From Bacillota bacterium (GTDB lineage: Bacteria; Bacillota; Clostridia; Christensenellales; CAG-138): 7,874 bases of DNA. The DNA lies in the NCBI GenBank assembly GCA_023396535.1, contig JAEWWD010000168.1:1-7874 (forward strand). Direction: 5' to 3'. A program made the position numbers and the translations under genes. Of the stretch, positions 1 to 4,897 are shown in pieces. How positions within the stretch are numbered: the stretch's first letter is position 1; every line of letters starts with the position of its first letter. Below the pieces are notes generated by a model. That model saw only the letters and a list, made by a program, of their open reading frames with translations, had not been told where the DNA came from and made no database searches.

Positions 1-239
1 GCGCGTTGGTGATCGGCGCCATCGCCGCGCTGGCGGCAAAAAACGACGCCGTCAGCCCGCAGATGGTTTTGTTCATCAAAGTGGGCCTGTGCGGCGGGTT
101 CACCACGTTTTCCTCGTTTTCGCTGGAGACCACGGCGCTGCTGCAAAACGGGTCGGTCGGTGTGGCGGTCGCGTATGTGGTATTGAGTGTGGCGTTTTGC
201 GTGTTCGCCGTGTTCGGCGCGCAGTTTCTGGTGAAATAG
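1..239 (+). CDS. crcB: Fluoride ion channel CrcB/FluC, C-terminal part
   Basis: This is the 3' end of a gene whose start lies left of the window; the reading frame is open from base 3 to the TAG at 237-239. CrcB/FluC proteins are small four-helix membrane channels that work as dual-topology dimers and let toxic fluoride leave the cell. The visible 79 or so residues contain the family signature GLCGGFTTFSSFSLET, with the Gly-Gly-x-Thr-Thr-Phe-Ser core and the phenylalanines that line the fluoride pore. It is followed by a last hydrophobic helix (VAVAYVVLSVAFCVFAVFGA) and a short tail ending in FLVK. A full protein is usually about 120-130 residues, so roughly the last two helices are seen. Clostridia often carry two adjacent crcB genes, but whether a partner lies upstream cannot be seen. 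It converges on the DUF815 gene. Confidence 0.93.
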   Translation, partial: ALVIGAIAALAAKNDAVSPQMVLFIKVGLCGGFTTFSSFSLETTALLQNGSVGVAVAYVVLSVAFCVFAVFGAQFLVK

Positions 240-364
240 GTCCGCAAAGCGCTGGCAGTACTTTACCTAACTTGTCAATATAGTCTTTTTCGCAGGAGTT
301 TCACCCCTGCGCTCCATAACGAAATCGAATCATCCAAGGCGCGGATATCTCAATTTCTTACCCT

Positions 365-391
365 GCAAACGCACTGAAACAGTGCTTTTGC
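365..391. repeat. Hairpin, GCAAACG-type arm (unit 1)
   Basis: GCAAA (365-369) pairs with TTTGC (387-391), and GCACTG (371-376) pairs with CAGTGC (380-385) around an AAA loop; C370/T386 is the single mismatch. The 7-mer GCAAACG that opens it recurs at 4706 and 4839, also as the left arm of an inverted repeat. The right flank GCTTTTGCGC (384-393) recurs exactly at 4863-4872. It appears to be the left module of a composite intergenic repeat. Confidence 0.7.
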
Positions 392-401
392 GCATCGGGT
401 T

Positions 402-422
402 CCAAGGGCCTGTGGCCCTTGG
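402..422. repeat. Perfect 9-bp hairpin
   Basis: CCAAGGGCC (402-410) and GGCCCTTGG (414-422) form a perfect 9-bp stem with a TGT loop. It lies between the GCAAACG-type hairpin and the GGGGGC hairpin, and is probably part of the same composite intergenic element. It may help to block transcription between the two convergent genes. Confidence 0.75.
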
Positions 423-429
423 CCGGGGT

Positions 430-448
430 TTGGGGGCGGAGCCCCCAA
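430..448 (-). repeat. GGGGGC/GCCCCC stem-loop, copy 1
   Basis: TTGGGGGC (430-437) pairs with GCCCCCAA (441-448) around a GGA loop, an 8-bp stem. It lies 24 bases beyond the stop codon of the DUF815 gene in that gene's direction. The same core hairpin occurs at 4873-4887 and 7190-7204, each time just after the end of a - strand gene. A role at the mRNA 3' end (termination or protection) is an inference; there is no U-run behind this copy. Confidence 0.75.
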
Positions 449-472
449 TATTTCGCTACGCCTGCGATACCG

Positions 473-1657
473 TTATTCCCTTTCCCGCAGCAGCATTTCC
501 ACAAACTGGCGGGCCGTGCGCGGGGAGCGCCCGCCGCGCTCGAGCGCGAATCGCTCGGCGAGCTGGGAGAGCGCCTCATACTCAAGCTCCAGCCCGCGAT
601 CCGCCAGCATGCCCTGCACGATCTCCAGATATGCGTCCCTATTGGGCTTGCCGAAATGCACGCTCAGCCCGAACCGCTCGGAAAGCGAGACCTGCTCCTG
701 CACGGTTTCGTTGTGGTGGATATCGTCGCCGCTGCGATCCGAAAACTTCTCGTTGACCAGGTGGCGGCGGTTGCTGGTGGCGTAAATGGCGATGTTATCC
801 GCCTTGGCCGAGGCCGATCCTTCCAGTATCGCCTTGAGTACGCCCGTCTCGTCGCTTGTCTGCGCAAAAGATAAATCGTCCAGAAACAAAATGAATTTGA
901 GCGGGTTGAGCCGCAGTTGCTCGAGTATCAGGGGAATATCGAGAAGCTGCGATTTCTTTACTTCGACGAGCCTTAGGCCCATCGGCGCGTACTCGTTGAC
1001 CAGTGCCTTCACGGTGGCGGATTTGCCGGTGCCCGCGTCCCCGTAAAGCAATACGTTGGCGGCGGGCCGGCCGCCAAGCAGCGCGAGCGTGTTCGCCTTG
1101 ACAAGCTCCCGCTCCCGCGCGTAGCCCTTGAGATCGGATAAGCGGATGGGGTCGGGCATGCGCACGGGCTTGAGCTCGCCCTGTATGAATTGGAACATAT
1201 TATGCCGGGCGTACATGCCGTACCCCACGCGCGCGATATCGGCCATGCGCCGCTCGTATTCCTCAGCGTATGCAGCGGGCCCGGTTCCCCACGCCGGAAG
1301 TCCGGACAGGCCGAGGTATCCCTGCACTTGCTCCCCCGTCAGGCGGGCGATATCACAAAGCGCCGCGAGTTCTGTCTGCGCCAACCTGTGCAGTACGGGG
1401 TCGTTCTTACCCAACGCGCGCTTTTGCACATAGGGGTTTTCATCCGCCACGATGCGGCTCCAGACATAAGCGGTCAGGTTGGTGCTGCGCGAAAACAGCG
1501 CAGATACGAACGCGGCGTACGCGTCGATACGCGAGAGCTCGTCCTCCTCCCGCGCGTCCAGCGCGCGGCTCAACAGCGACAGCGCGTCGTCACGAAGCAG
1601 GGAGCGGAACAGTATCAGGGAATGCAGCGACCGCCGCAATATATGCATATCGTCCAA
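473..1657 (-). CDS. DUF815-family AAA-type ATP-binding protein
   Basis: A P-loop ATPase of the DUF815 family (PF05673), whose cellular role is not established. With a TTG start at 1657 it is 394 residues; ATG at 1648 (three residues shorter) is the alternative. Longer readings would run into the PhzF gene and have no ribosome site. GGAAAGG lies about 12 bases before the TTG. The first 150 or so residues form a helical domain typical of the Firmicutes members. The ATPase core follows: Walker A GDAGTGKS (about 206-213), Walker B FILFLDDLSF (about 255-264), sensor-1-like YATSNRRHLV (about 292-301), the family stretch QEQVSLSERFGLSVHF (about 321-336), and a C-terminal arginine motif SPRTARQF (about 378-385). 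All key residues are intact. It lies about 32 bases after phzF and is probably the last gene of that operon. The family is confident; its substrate is unknown. Confidence 0.9.
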   Translation of the reverse strand: MDDMHILRRSLHSLILFRSLLRDDALSLLSRALDAREEDELSRIDAYAAFVSALFSRSTNLTAYVWSRIVADENPYVQKRALGKNDPVLHRLAQTELAALCDIARLTGEQVQGYLGLSGLPAWGTGPAAYAEEYERRMADIARVGYGMYARHNMFQFIQGELKPVRMPDPIRLSDLKGYARERELVKANTLALLGGRPAANVLLYGDAGTGKSATVKALVNEYAPMGLRLVEVKKSQLLDIPLILEQLRLNPLKFILFLDDLSFAQTSDETGVLKAILEGSASAKADNIAIYATSNRRHLVNEKFSDRSGDDIHHNETVQEQVSLSERFGLSVHFGKPNRDAYLEIVQGMLADRGLELEYEALSQLAERFALERGGRSPRTARQFVEMLLRERE

Positions 1658-1689
1658 TCGGAAGTCAATCCTTTCCGTTACAGATGTAT

Positions 1690-2478
1690 TTAAGCGAAAA
1701 TCTGCCCCTGCAAATACAGCGCCGCTTTGCCCGCGATACGTACGCGGCCGCCGTCCAGCCTGCAATACAGCGTGCCGCCGCGCGCGGATAGCTGCTTGGC
1801 CAGCATACTCTCCTTGCCCAGCCTTTGCGCCCAATAGGGGATCAGCGTGCAGTGCGCGGAGCCAGTGACAGGGTCTTCCGGCACGCCCACCTTGGGCGCG
1901 AAAAAGCGGGATACGAAATCAGTATCCCGGCCGCCGCCCGGCGCGGTGAGGATAACGCCCATACCGTCGAGCGCCGCGAGTCGTTCCATATCCGGATTTG
2001 CCGCGCGCACGGCATCCGCGTCGGGCAACACCAGCATGAGATCCCGCGAGAGATGCGCCTCCAGCACCGGCACGCCGGCAACTTCCTGCATCGGGGTGGT
2101 GAGCTCCACAGGCTGGGGCGCGCGGGCGGGGAAATCCAGCTCGAACAGCCCTTTGCTGCAGCGAACCGTCAGCTCGCCGCTCACCTGCGTATAGAAATGC
2201 ATGCATTGTATGCGCGGCGCGACATAGCGCGCTATGACATACGCTGCTCCGAGCGTGGCGTGGCCGCACAGGTCGACTTCCGCTTTGGGCGTAAACCACC
2301 GAAGGCCGTACTCGCCCGGCTCGCCGCGCTTGACTACAAATGCGGTTTCCGAGAGGTTGTTTTCCGCGGCGATCTGCTGCATCATGGCTGCCGAGAGCTC
2401 CTGCTCCGCAATGCAAACGCCGGCCGGATTGCCGGAAAACACCGCGTCCGTAAACGCGTCCACAACATAGTACCGCAT
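1690..2478 (-). CDS. PhzF-family isomerase/epimerase
   Basis: A 262-residue member of the PhzF/YddE family, cytosolic enzymes with a double diaminopimelate-epimerase-like fold that catalyse isomerisations. PhzF itself acts in phenazine synthesis, but most members have unknown substrates, and no phenazine genes are nearby. The N-terminus VVDAFTDAVFSGNPAGV (5-21) is typical. The general acid/base glutamate is E44 in NLSETAFV, and the first substrate loop DLCGHATLGAA (69-79) and second loop GVPEDPVTGSAHC (198-210) are both intact. Length is normal for the family (about 260-300). The ATG at 2478 is well supported: AAGGAGG sits 7 bases upstream. It follows the Fe-S protein by about 51 bases and precedes the DUF815 gene by about 32, so the three are likely co-transcribed. 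The name phzF would over-assign function. Confidence 0.94.
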   Translation of the reverse strand: MRYYVVDAFTDAVFSGNPAGVCIAEQELSAAMMQQIAAENNLSETAFVVKRGEPGEYGLRWFTPKAEVDLCGHATLGAAYVIARYVAPRIQCMHFYTQVSGELTVRCSKGLFELDFPARAPQPVELTTPMQEVAGVPVLEAHLSRDLMLVLPDADAVRAANPDMERLAALDGMGVILTAPGGGRDTDFVSRFFAPKVGVPEDPVTGSAHCTLIPYWAQRLGKESMLAKQLSARGGTLYCRLDGGRVRIAGKAALYLQGQIFA

Positions 2479-2484
2479 CTGTAC

Positions 2485-2491
2485 TCCTCCT
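2485..2491 (-). promoter_or_regulatory. Strong ribosome binding site of the PhzF gene
   Basis: On the - strand the sequence AAAGGAGGAGTACAG directly precedes the ATG at 2478. This near-perfect Shine-Dalgarno with a spacer of about 7 bases fixes the start and suggests efficient translation. The gap to the upstream Fe-S gene shows no terminator. Confidence 0.8.
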
Positions 2492-2529
2492 TTTGCATTC
2501 TGTTTCTATTTGCTCGCTATGCTCCTGGC

Positions 2530-3198
2530 TTATCGGGAAAGCGGGCACAGCGTCCTGCACCGGTTGCAGTTGCATACGTCAAATCCGCGCGCGTTGGTTT
2601 CATAGGTGTGAGCGCGGCATAAAAGCTGGTTTGCCGATACGCCGTCCAGCGCATGCGCCGGGCAGCCGTCCAGGCAGATATGGCAGTTCTTGATGCACGG
2701 GCTGTCCATCAAAGGATCGGACTCGAGCGCGAGATCGATCAGCACCATGCCGATATTGACCATGGAACCGTATTTCGGGCTCAAAAACAGCGAGCTTTTG
2801 CCCAAACCGCCCAGGCCGGCCAGCACGGCGGCGTGCCGCATGGAGAGTATCCCCCGTCCCTCGGTCCGTTCCGCGTCCCAATATTCATAGGGGCTGTCGC
2901 AGGGGACGGGTACTGCCCTGCCGCCCAAACGTTCTATGGCGTGGCTCGCAGCGAGCGCGATTTCATCCACCCGTGCGAGGGTCATGTTGCTGAAGTGATG
3001 GTACGCGATGCGCGGGCCGACCTGCGCAAGGCCCTTGGGCATGCACTTGAGGAATACCACCGCTGCGCGGCAGTCCGGGTAAATATCCTGCGGGTGGAAG
3101 CCTGCCGGTGCGTCCTCAAAACGATCCATAGCCGCAAACCCGCAGGCGTCCGCGCCAAGCGACAGCACCAGTTGCCGTATCTCCCGTTCCTGCCCCAT
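2530..3198 (-). CDS. Epoxyqueuosine-reductase-like 4Fe-4S protein (short form)
   Basis: A 222-residue iron-sulfur protein related to the core of QueG (epoxyqueuosine reductase) but much shorter. QueG is usually 310-390 residues and often carries C-terminal HEAT-like repeats, which are absent here. The middle segment AGLGGLGKSSLFLSPKYGS (about 127-145) matches the QueG stretch before its iron-sulfur domain. Two cysteine clusters follow: C168-x3-C172-x2-C175-x3-C179-Pro (CIKNCHICLDGCP) and C209-x-C211-x2-C214-x3-C218-Pro at the very end, consistent with two [4Fe-4S] centres. The start is chosen at ATG 3198, where GGGGG lies about 8 bases upstream; ATG 3204 is close and ATG 3225 lacks a ribosome site. 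No other queuosine gene is seen, so a role in queuosine synthesis is unproven. It may instead be an uncharacterised anaerobic oxidoreductase. It probably heads an operon with phzF-like and DUF815 genes. Confidence 0.85.
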   Translation of the reverse strand: MGQEREIRQLVLSLGADACGFAAMDRFEDAPAGFHPQDIYPDCRAAVVFLKCMPKGLAQVGPRIAYHHFSNMTLARVDEIALAASHAIERLGGRAVPVPCDSPYEYWDAERTEGRGILSMRHAAVLAGLGGLGKSSLFLSPKYGSMVNIGMVLIDLALESDPLMDSPCIKNCHICLDGCPAHALDGVSANQLLCRAHTYETNARGFDVCNCNRCRTLCPLSR

Positions 3199-3312
3199 AT
3201 CCATTTCCCCCAACCTGTTTTGCATATGGTACCACGGGAAGCAGTTATTGTACAGTATATGGATATTAGCGACATGCATTTTATGCTCGTTAAAGCTGCT
3301 ATAAAGAAAGCT

Positions 3313-3348
3313 AAAAAACGAGCGGGGCGCTTCGCCGTCCCGCCCTCG
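3313..3348 (-). terminator. Probable Rho-independent terminator
   Basis: In the - direction a GC-rich stem is followed by six T residues (3318-3313). The pairing is CGA/TCG, GCGGG/CCCGC and GCG/CGC around a 3-base loop, with a 2-base and a 3-base bulge (3319-3348). It should end transcription from the LOG/USP operon before the Fe-S gene. The bulges lower confidence, but the U-run makes this the best terminator in the window. Confidence 0.65.
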
Positions 3349-3398
3349 CAAGCATTGATGATAAATCCTATATATTCCGTAAAAACCGGGCGATTGGT

Positions 3399-3416
3399 TG
3401 TGCGGCTTGCCGCACA
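3399..3416. repeat. Perfect 8-bp hairpin
   Basis: TGTGCGGC (3399-3406) and GCCGCACA (3409-3416) are perfect inverse complements around TT. In RNA the inner pair would open, giving a 7-bp stem with a tetraloop. It is one of six consecutive stem-loops here, and its function is unknown. Confidence 0.65.
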
Positions 3417-3432
3417 TCATTCCTTGTGAAAT

Positions 3433-3453
3433 ACCCGAATGTACCATTCGGGT
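3433..3453. repeat. Perfect 9-bp hairpin
   Basis: ACCCGAATG (3433-3441) pairs with CATTCGGGT (3445-3453) around TAC. No U-run follows on either strand. It belongs to the hairpin cluster between the USP-like gene and the Fe-S gene. Confidence 0.7.
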
Positions 3454-3479
3454 GCATGCGCGGCGGTTTTTACACCTTG

Positions 3480-3532
3480 CACACGGGGGGATGCGACAAA
3501 AGCCATCAGGTTTTCGAGCATGTCCCCGTGTG
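3480..3532. repeat. Long imperfect hairpin, possible structured RNA
   Basis: The outer arms CACACGGGG (3480-3488) and CCCCGTGTG (3524-3532) pair perfectly. Inside them ATGC/GCAT pair, then tandem G-A/A-G mismatches plus C-C, then AAAA-CC/GG-TTTT with one bulged G and an ATCA loop. The whole 53 bases thus fold as one arm. Its inner part on the - strand, GGCTTTTGTCGC (3504-3493), matches GGCTTTTGTTGC at 7216-7205 in 11 of 12 positions, so it may be a diverged member of the same repeat family. Whether it is transcribed as an RNA of its own is unknown. Confidence 0.6.
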
Positions 3533-3540
3533 AGAATAAA

Positions 3541-3570
3541 TCGCGGAAATGGATGTTTCCATTTCCGCGA
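3541..3570 (-). terminator. 13-bp perfect hairpin after the USP-like gene
   Basis: TCGCGGAAATGGA (3541-3553) and TCCATTTCCGCGA (3558-3570) form a perfect 13-bp stem with a 4-base loop, starting 26 bases beyond the stop of the USP-like gene. In the - direction it is followed by TTTATTC, a weak U-rich tail. It is a likely transcription stop or mRNA 3'-end stabiliser for the LOG/USP operon. Confidence 0.6.
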
Positions 3571-3574
3571 AAAC

Positions 3575-3604
3575 TCGCATGATGCGCTTCACGCATTCAT
3601 GCGA
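3575..3604. repeat. Hairpin over the stop codon of the USP-like gene
   Basis: TCGCATGA (3575-3582) pairs with TCATGCGA (3597-3604), and TGCG (3583-3586) with CGCA (3592-3595); T3596 bulges and the loop is CTTCA. The 12-bp stem covers the TGA stop at 3597-3599, so it would form at the very end of the reading frame. It sits only 4 bases from the 13-bp hairpin. Confidence 0.55.
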
Positions 3605-4010
3605 TAATGATGGAAACCGTCGGCAGCCGCTTCCGCATGCGCTCCACAAAGCTCTCGTCGTCAGTCTGCGGGGATTCGCCCAGCACCATGACGTCCGCGT
3701 CGTGTACGCGCGCGTATTCGGCTAAAGTCCCTTCCACGTCGTCGGACCGCAGCATGGCAAGATCGCCGCCCGAAAGCTGTGCCGCGGTGAAAAGATACTC
3801 CAACGCCTCGCCCTCATAGGCATTTCCCAGGAAATTCTGACCGGTTTTGACAGCATGCACCACATGGAGATGCCTGTTGCGTTCTTTGGCTATTTCCTCG
3901 CCGCGCTCTATCAGCCGCGCGCAGGTACGCTGCCGCGTGACGCAGACCATAACGATGTGCTGCTCGTGTTCGTGCTGCATCATGGGGGCCGGCTCTTTTA
4001 CTTTTTTCAT
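3597..4010 (-). CDS. Universal-stress-protein-like (UspA-fold) protein
   Basis: A 137-residue protein with the alpha/beta pattern of a single UspA-like domain, closest in feel to the Usp segment of KdpD sensors. The first strand and helix are HIVMVCVTRQ followed by ARLIERGEEIAKERN (18-45), strand two is HLHVVHAV (47-54), and a later strand is DADVMVLGES (104-113). The ATP-binding pattern G-x2-G-x9-G-S/T of classical UspA proteins is not visible at the C-terminus, so nucleotide binding is doubtful. The N-terminus is short and histidine-rich (MMQHEHEQH). The ATG at 4010 overlaps the TGA of the LOG gene (ATGA), and GGAGG lies 7 bases upstream, so translation is probably coupled. Role is uncertain: a small cytosolic sensor or binding protein acting with the LOG enzyme is an inference from the overlap alone. 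Confidence 0.8.
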   Translation of the reverse strand: MKKVKEPAPMMQHEHEQHIVMVCVTRQRTCARLIERGEEIAKERNRHLHVVHAVKTGQNFLGNAYEGEALEYLFTAAQLSGGDLAMLRSDDVEGTLAEYARVHDADVMVLGESPQTDDESFVERMRKRLPTVSIIIA

Positions 4011-4609
4011 ACGGCGTCCTCCGTCCTCTGCATACTGAGCTTGTCGGGCCGCGCTTCGGCCGATTGTATCCGCGCCAGCCGTACCGCTTCCTCCGGCGTA
4101 TGCGCTACCGCATAAAGCGAGCGGAACGCCGTATGCGCGAACGCTTCCGCGTACAGCCGCTCAAACTGCTCCAGCAACGGGTCGAAGAACCCGCCCGCGT
4201 TGAGCAGCACCACCGGCTTATCGTGATAGCCGAGCTGGCGCAGGGTGATGACCTCCAGCACCTCTTCGAGCGTACCGAACCCGCCCGGAAGGGCGATGAA
4301 CGCGTCGCTGAGATCCTCCATCATCTGCTTGCGGGCGTGCATGGTTTCGGTTTCGTGCAGTTCCGTAAGGTTCGGGTACGCGATGCCCGGCTGGTTCAAA
4401 AGCCTGGGTATCACGCCCGTTACACGGCCGCCGCGGGATATGGCGCCGCGCGCCGTAGCGCCCATCAGCCCCTCGCGGCCGCCGCCGAATATCAGGCCCG
4501 CGCCTATCTTTGCGATCTCTTCGCCCAAGCGCTGTGCCAGCTCGTAATACTGTTTCTCCAGCCGCGCGCTGGACGACGCAAATATACAGATGTTTCGGAT
4601 TTCGTTCAT
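4007..4609 (-). CDS. LOG-family nucleoside 5'-monophosphate phosphoribohydrolase
   Basis: A 200-residue LOG-family protein with a Rossmann fold. Characterised members release the base from cytokinin-type nucleotides or from AMP and other nucleoside monophosphates; in non-plant-associated bacteria the physiological substrate is often unknown. The family signatures are intact: GAGLIFGGGREGLMG (36-50), the catalytic-region arginine in MHARKQMM (90-97, R93), and PGGFGTLEE (108-116), which holds the phosphate-binding glycines and the catalytic Glu. Length is typical (about 180-200). The C-terminal 20 residues are polar and probably disordered. The ATG at 4609 has AAAGGAA about 9-10 bases upstream. 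It overlaps the USP-like gene by 4 bases at its 3' end and is the first gene of that two-gene unit. The older annotation 'lysine decarboxylase' for this family is misleading. Confidence 0.95.
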   Translation of the reverse strand: MNEIRNICIFASSSARLEKQYYELAQRLGEEIAKIGAGLIFGGGREGLMGATARGAISRGGRVTGVIPRLLNQPGIAYPNLTELHETETMHARKQMMEDLSDAFIALPGGFGTLEEVLEVITLRQLGYHDKPVVLLNAGGFFDPLLEQFERLYAEAFAHTAFRSLYAVAHTPEEAVRLARIQSAEARPDKLSMQRTEDAV

Positions 4610-4645
4610 ATATGCTTGTTCCTTTTTGTGTTAATGAAGGGGAAT

Positions 4646-4659
4646 GCTGAGGGCTCAGC
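4646..4659. repeat. Short 6-bp hairpin
   Basis: GCTGAG (4646-4651) and CTCAGC (4654-4659) are inverse complements separated by GG. It is the shortest and weakest of four stem-loops in series upstream of the LOG gene, and in the - direction it is the one nearest the start codon. Confidence 0.5.
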
Positions 4660-4672
4660 TCTCAAACTCCCG

Positions 4673-4695
4673 CATAGGACCATAACGGTCCTATG
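4673..4695. repeat. Perfect 9-bp hairpin
   Basis: CATAGGACC (4673-4681) pairs with GGTCCTATG (4687-4695) around ATAAC; a flanking G-T wobble extends the stem by one. It lies in the region between the penicillin-binding protein and LOG genes, in what may be the LOG mRNA leader. Confidence 0.7.
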
Positions 4696-4705
4696 TACCC
4701 ATATT

Positions 4706-4726
4706 GCAAACGCCCTTGGCGTTTGC
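4706..4726. repeat. Perfect 9-bp hairpin, GCAAACG-type arm
   Basis: GCAAACGCC (4706-4714) pairs with GGCGTTTGC (4718-4726) around CTT. The left arm shares the 7-mer GCAAACG with the elements at 365 and 4839, and as in the 4839 unit a G-run follows directly (4727-4731). Confidence 0.7.
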
Positions 4727-4736
4727 GGGGGAGGAA

Positions 4737-4754
4737 TTGCGGGATTCCCGGCAA
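4737..4754. repeat. 7-bp hairpin with one bulge
   Basis: TTGC (4737-4740) pairs with GCAA (4751-4754) and GGG (4741-4743) with CCC (4747-4749), with G50 of that stretch bulged and an ATT loop. It is the fourth stem-loop in the series 4646-4754. Confidence 0.5.
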
Positions 4755-4838
4755 GCCGAAGAAAAGGACCTGCCTAATTGATAAACCGGAAAATATCATT
4801 TCTCACGCCGTCGTATTAAACTGCAGTTATTCTCTTCT

Positions 4839-4887
4839 GCAAACGACCAAAGGGACGTAACGGCTTTTGCGCGGGGGCGGGGCCCCC
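4839..4887 (-). repeat. Composite repeat with GGGGGC stem-loop, copy 2
   Basis: GCAAACG (4839-4845) opens the unit, and GCTTTTGCGC (4863-4872) closes its first inverted repeat, exactly as at 384-393. It is followed at once by GGGGGC (4873-4878), a GGG loop and GCCCCC (4882-4887). The GC hairpin starts 10 bases beyond the stop codon of the penicillin-binding protein. No U-run follows in that gene's direction. Confidence 0.7.
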
Positions 4888-4897
4888 AACGTTTCCC

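Larger units (their letters stand above)
240..472. other. Convergent intergenic region with stem-loops
   Basis: This gap separates the + strand crcB from the - strand DUF815 gene, which point at each other. I see no credible gene in it. Its first half is plain, apart from a weak inverted repeat CGCAGG (291-296) with CCTGCG (306-311) just after a short T-run (286-290). Its second half holds three strong hairpins (365-391, 402-422, 430-448), which could stop transcription arriving from either side. None is followed by a long U-run, so they are not textbook Rho-independent terminators. Confidence 0.7.
3199..3596. other. Gene-free stretch with hairpins and a likely promoter
   Basis: About 400 bases between the USP-like gene and the Fe-S protein gene, with no credible reading frame. 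The part from 3353 to 3596 is filled with hairpins (listed separately). The part from 3199 to 3310 is AT-rich and lies just after a probable terminator, so it should hold the promoter for the Fe-S/PhzF/DUF815 operon. The best -10 candidate on the - strand is TACAAT (3247-3252), with an alternative TATACT at 3254-3259. Neither has a good -35 at 17 bases, so I do not call a promoter firmly. Confidence 0.6.

Noticed and set aside
1658..1834. Extension of the DUF815 reading frame upstream to 1834
   Set aside because: The extra residues overlap the end of the well-supported PhzF gene, do not resemble the family, and have no ribosome binding site.
1690..2478. Phenazine biosynthesis cluster
   Set aside because: Only a PhzF-fold protein is present; no phzA/B/C/D/E/G-like genes lie nearby, and the family is widespread without phenazine synthesis.
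3199..3310. preQ1 riboswitch upstream of the QueG-like gene
   Set aside because: I could not find the conserved preQ1 aptamer pattern (a C-rich loop pairing with an A-rich tail) in the leader.
2653..3429. Long + strand reading frame of 258 codons opposite the Fe-S gene
   Set aside because: It is a mirror frame of a GC-rich coding strand; its protein has no recognisable motif and the opposite strand carries clear cysteine clusters.
3199..3447. Extension of the Fe-S protein frame upstream to 3447
   Set aside because: The added sequence runs through the terminator and AT-rich promoter-like region, has no homology-like features and no ribosome site.
3310..3604. CRISPR array
   Set aside because: The palindromes differ in sequence and length and are not regularly spaced; there are no repeated spacers or cas genes.
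4064..4777. Long + strand reading frame of 237 codons opposite the LOG gene
   Set aside because: It is a shadow of the LOG coding sequence, which has all family motifs, and its tail runs into hairpin-rich intergenic DNA.
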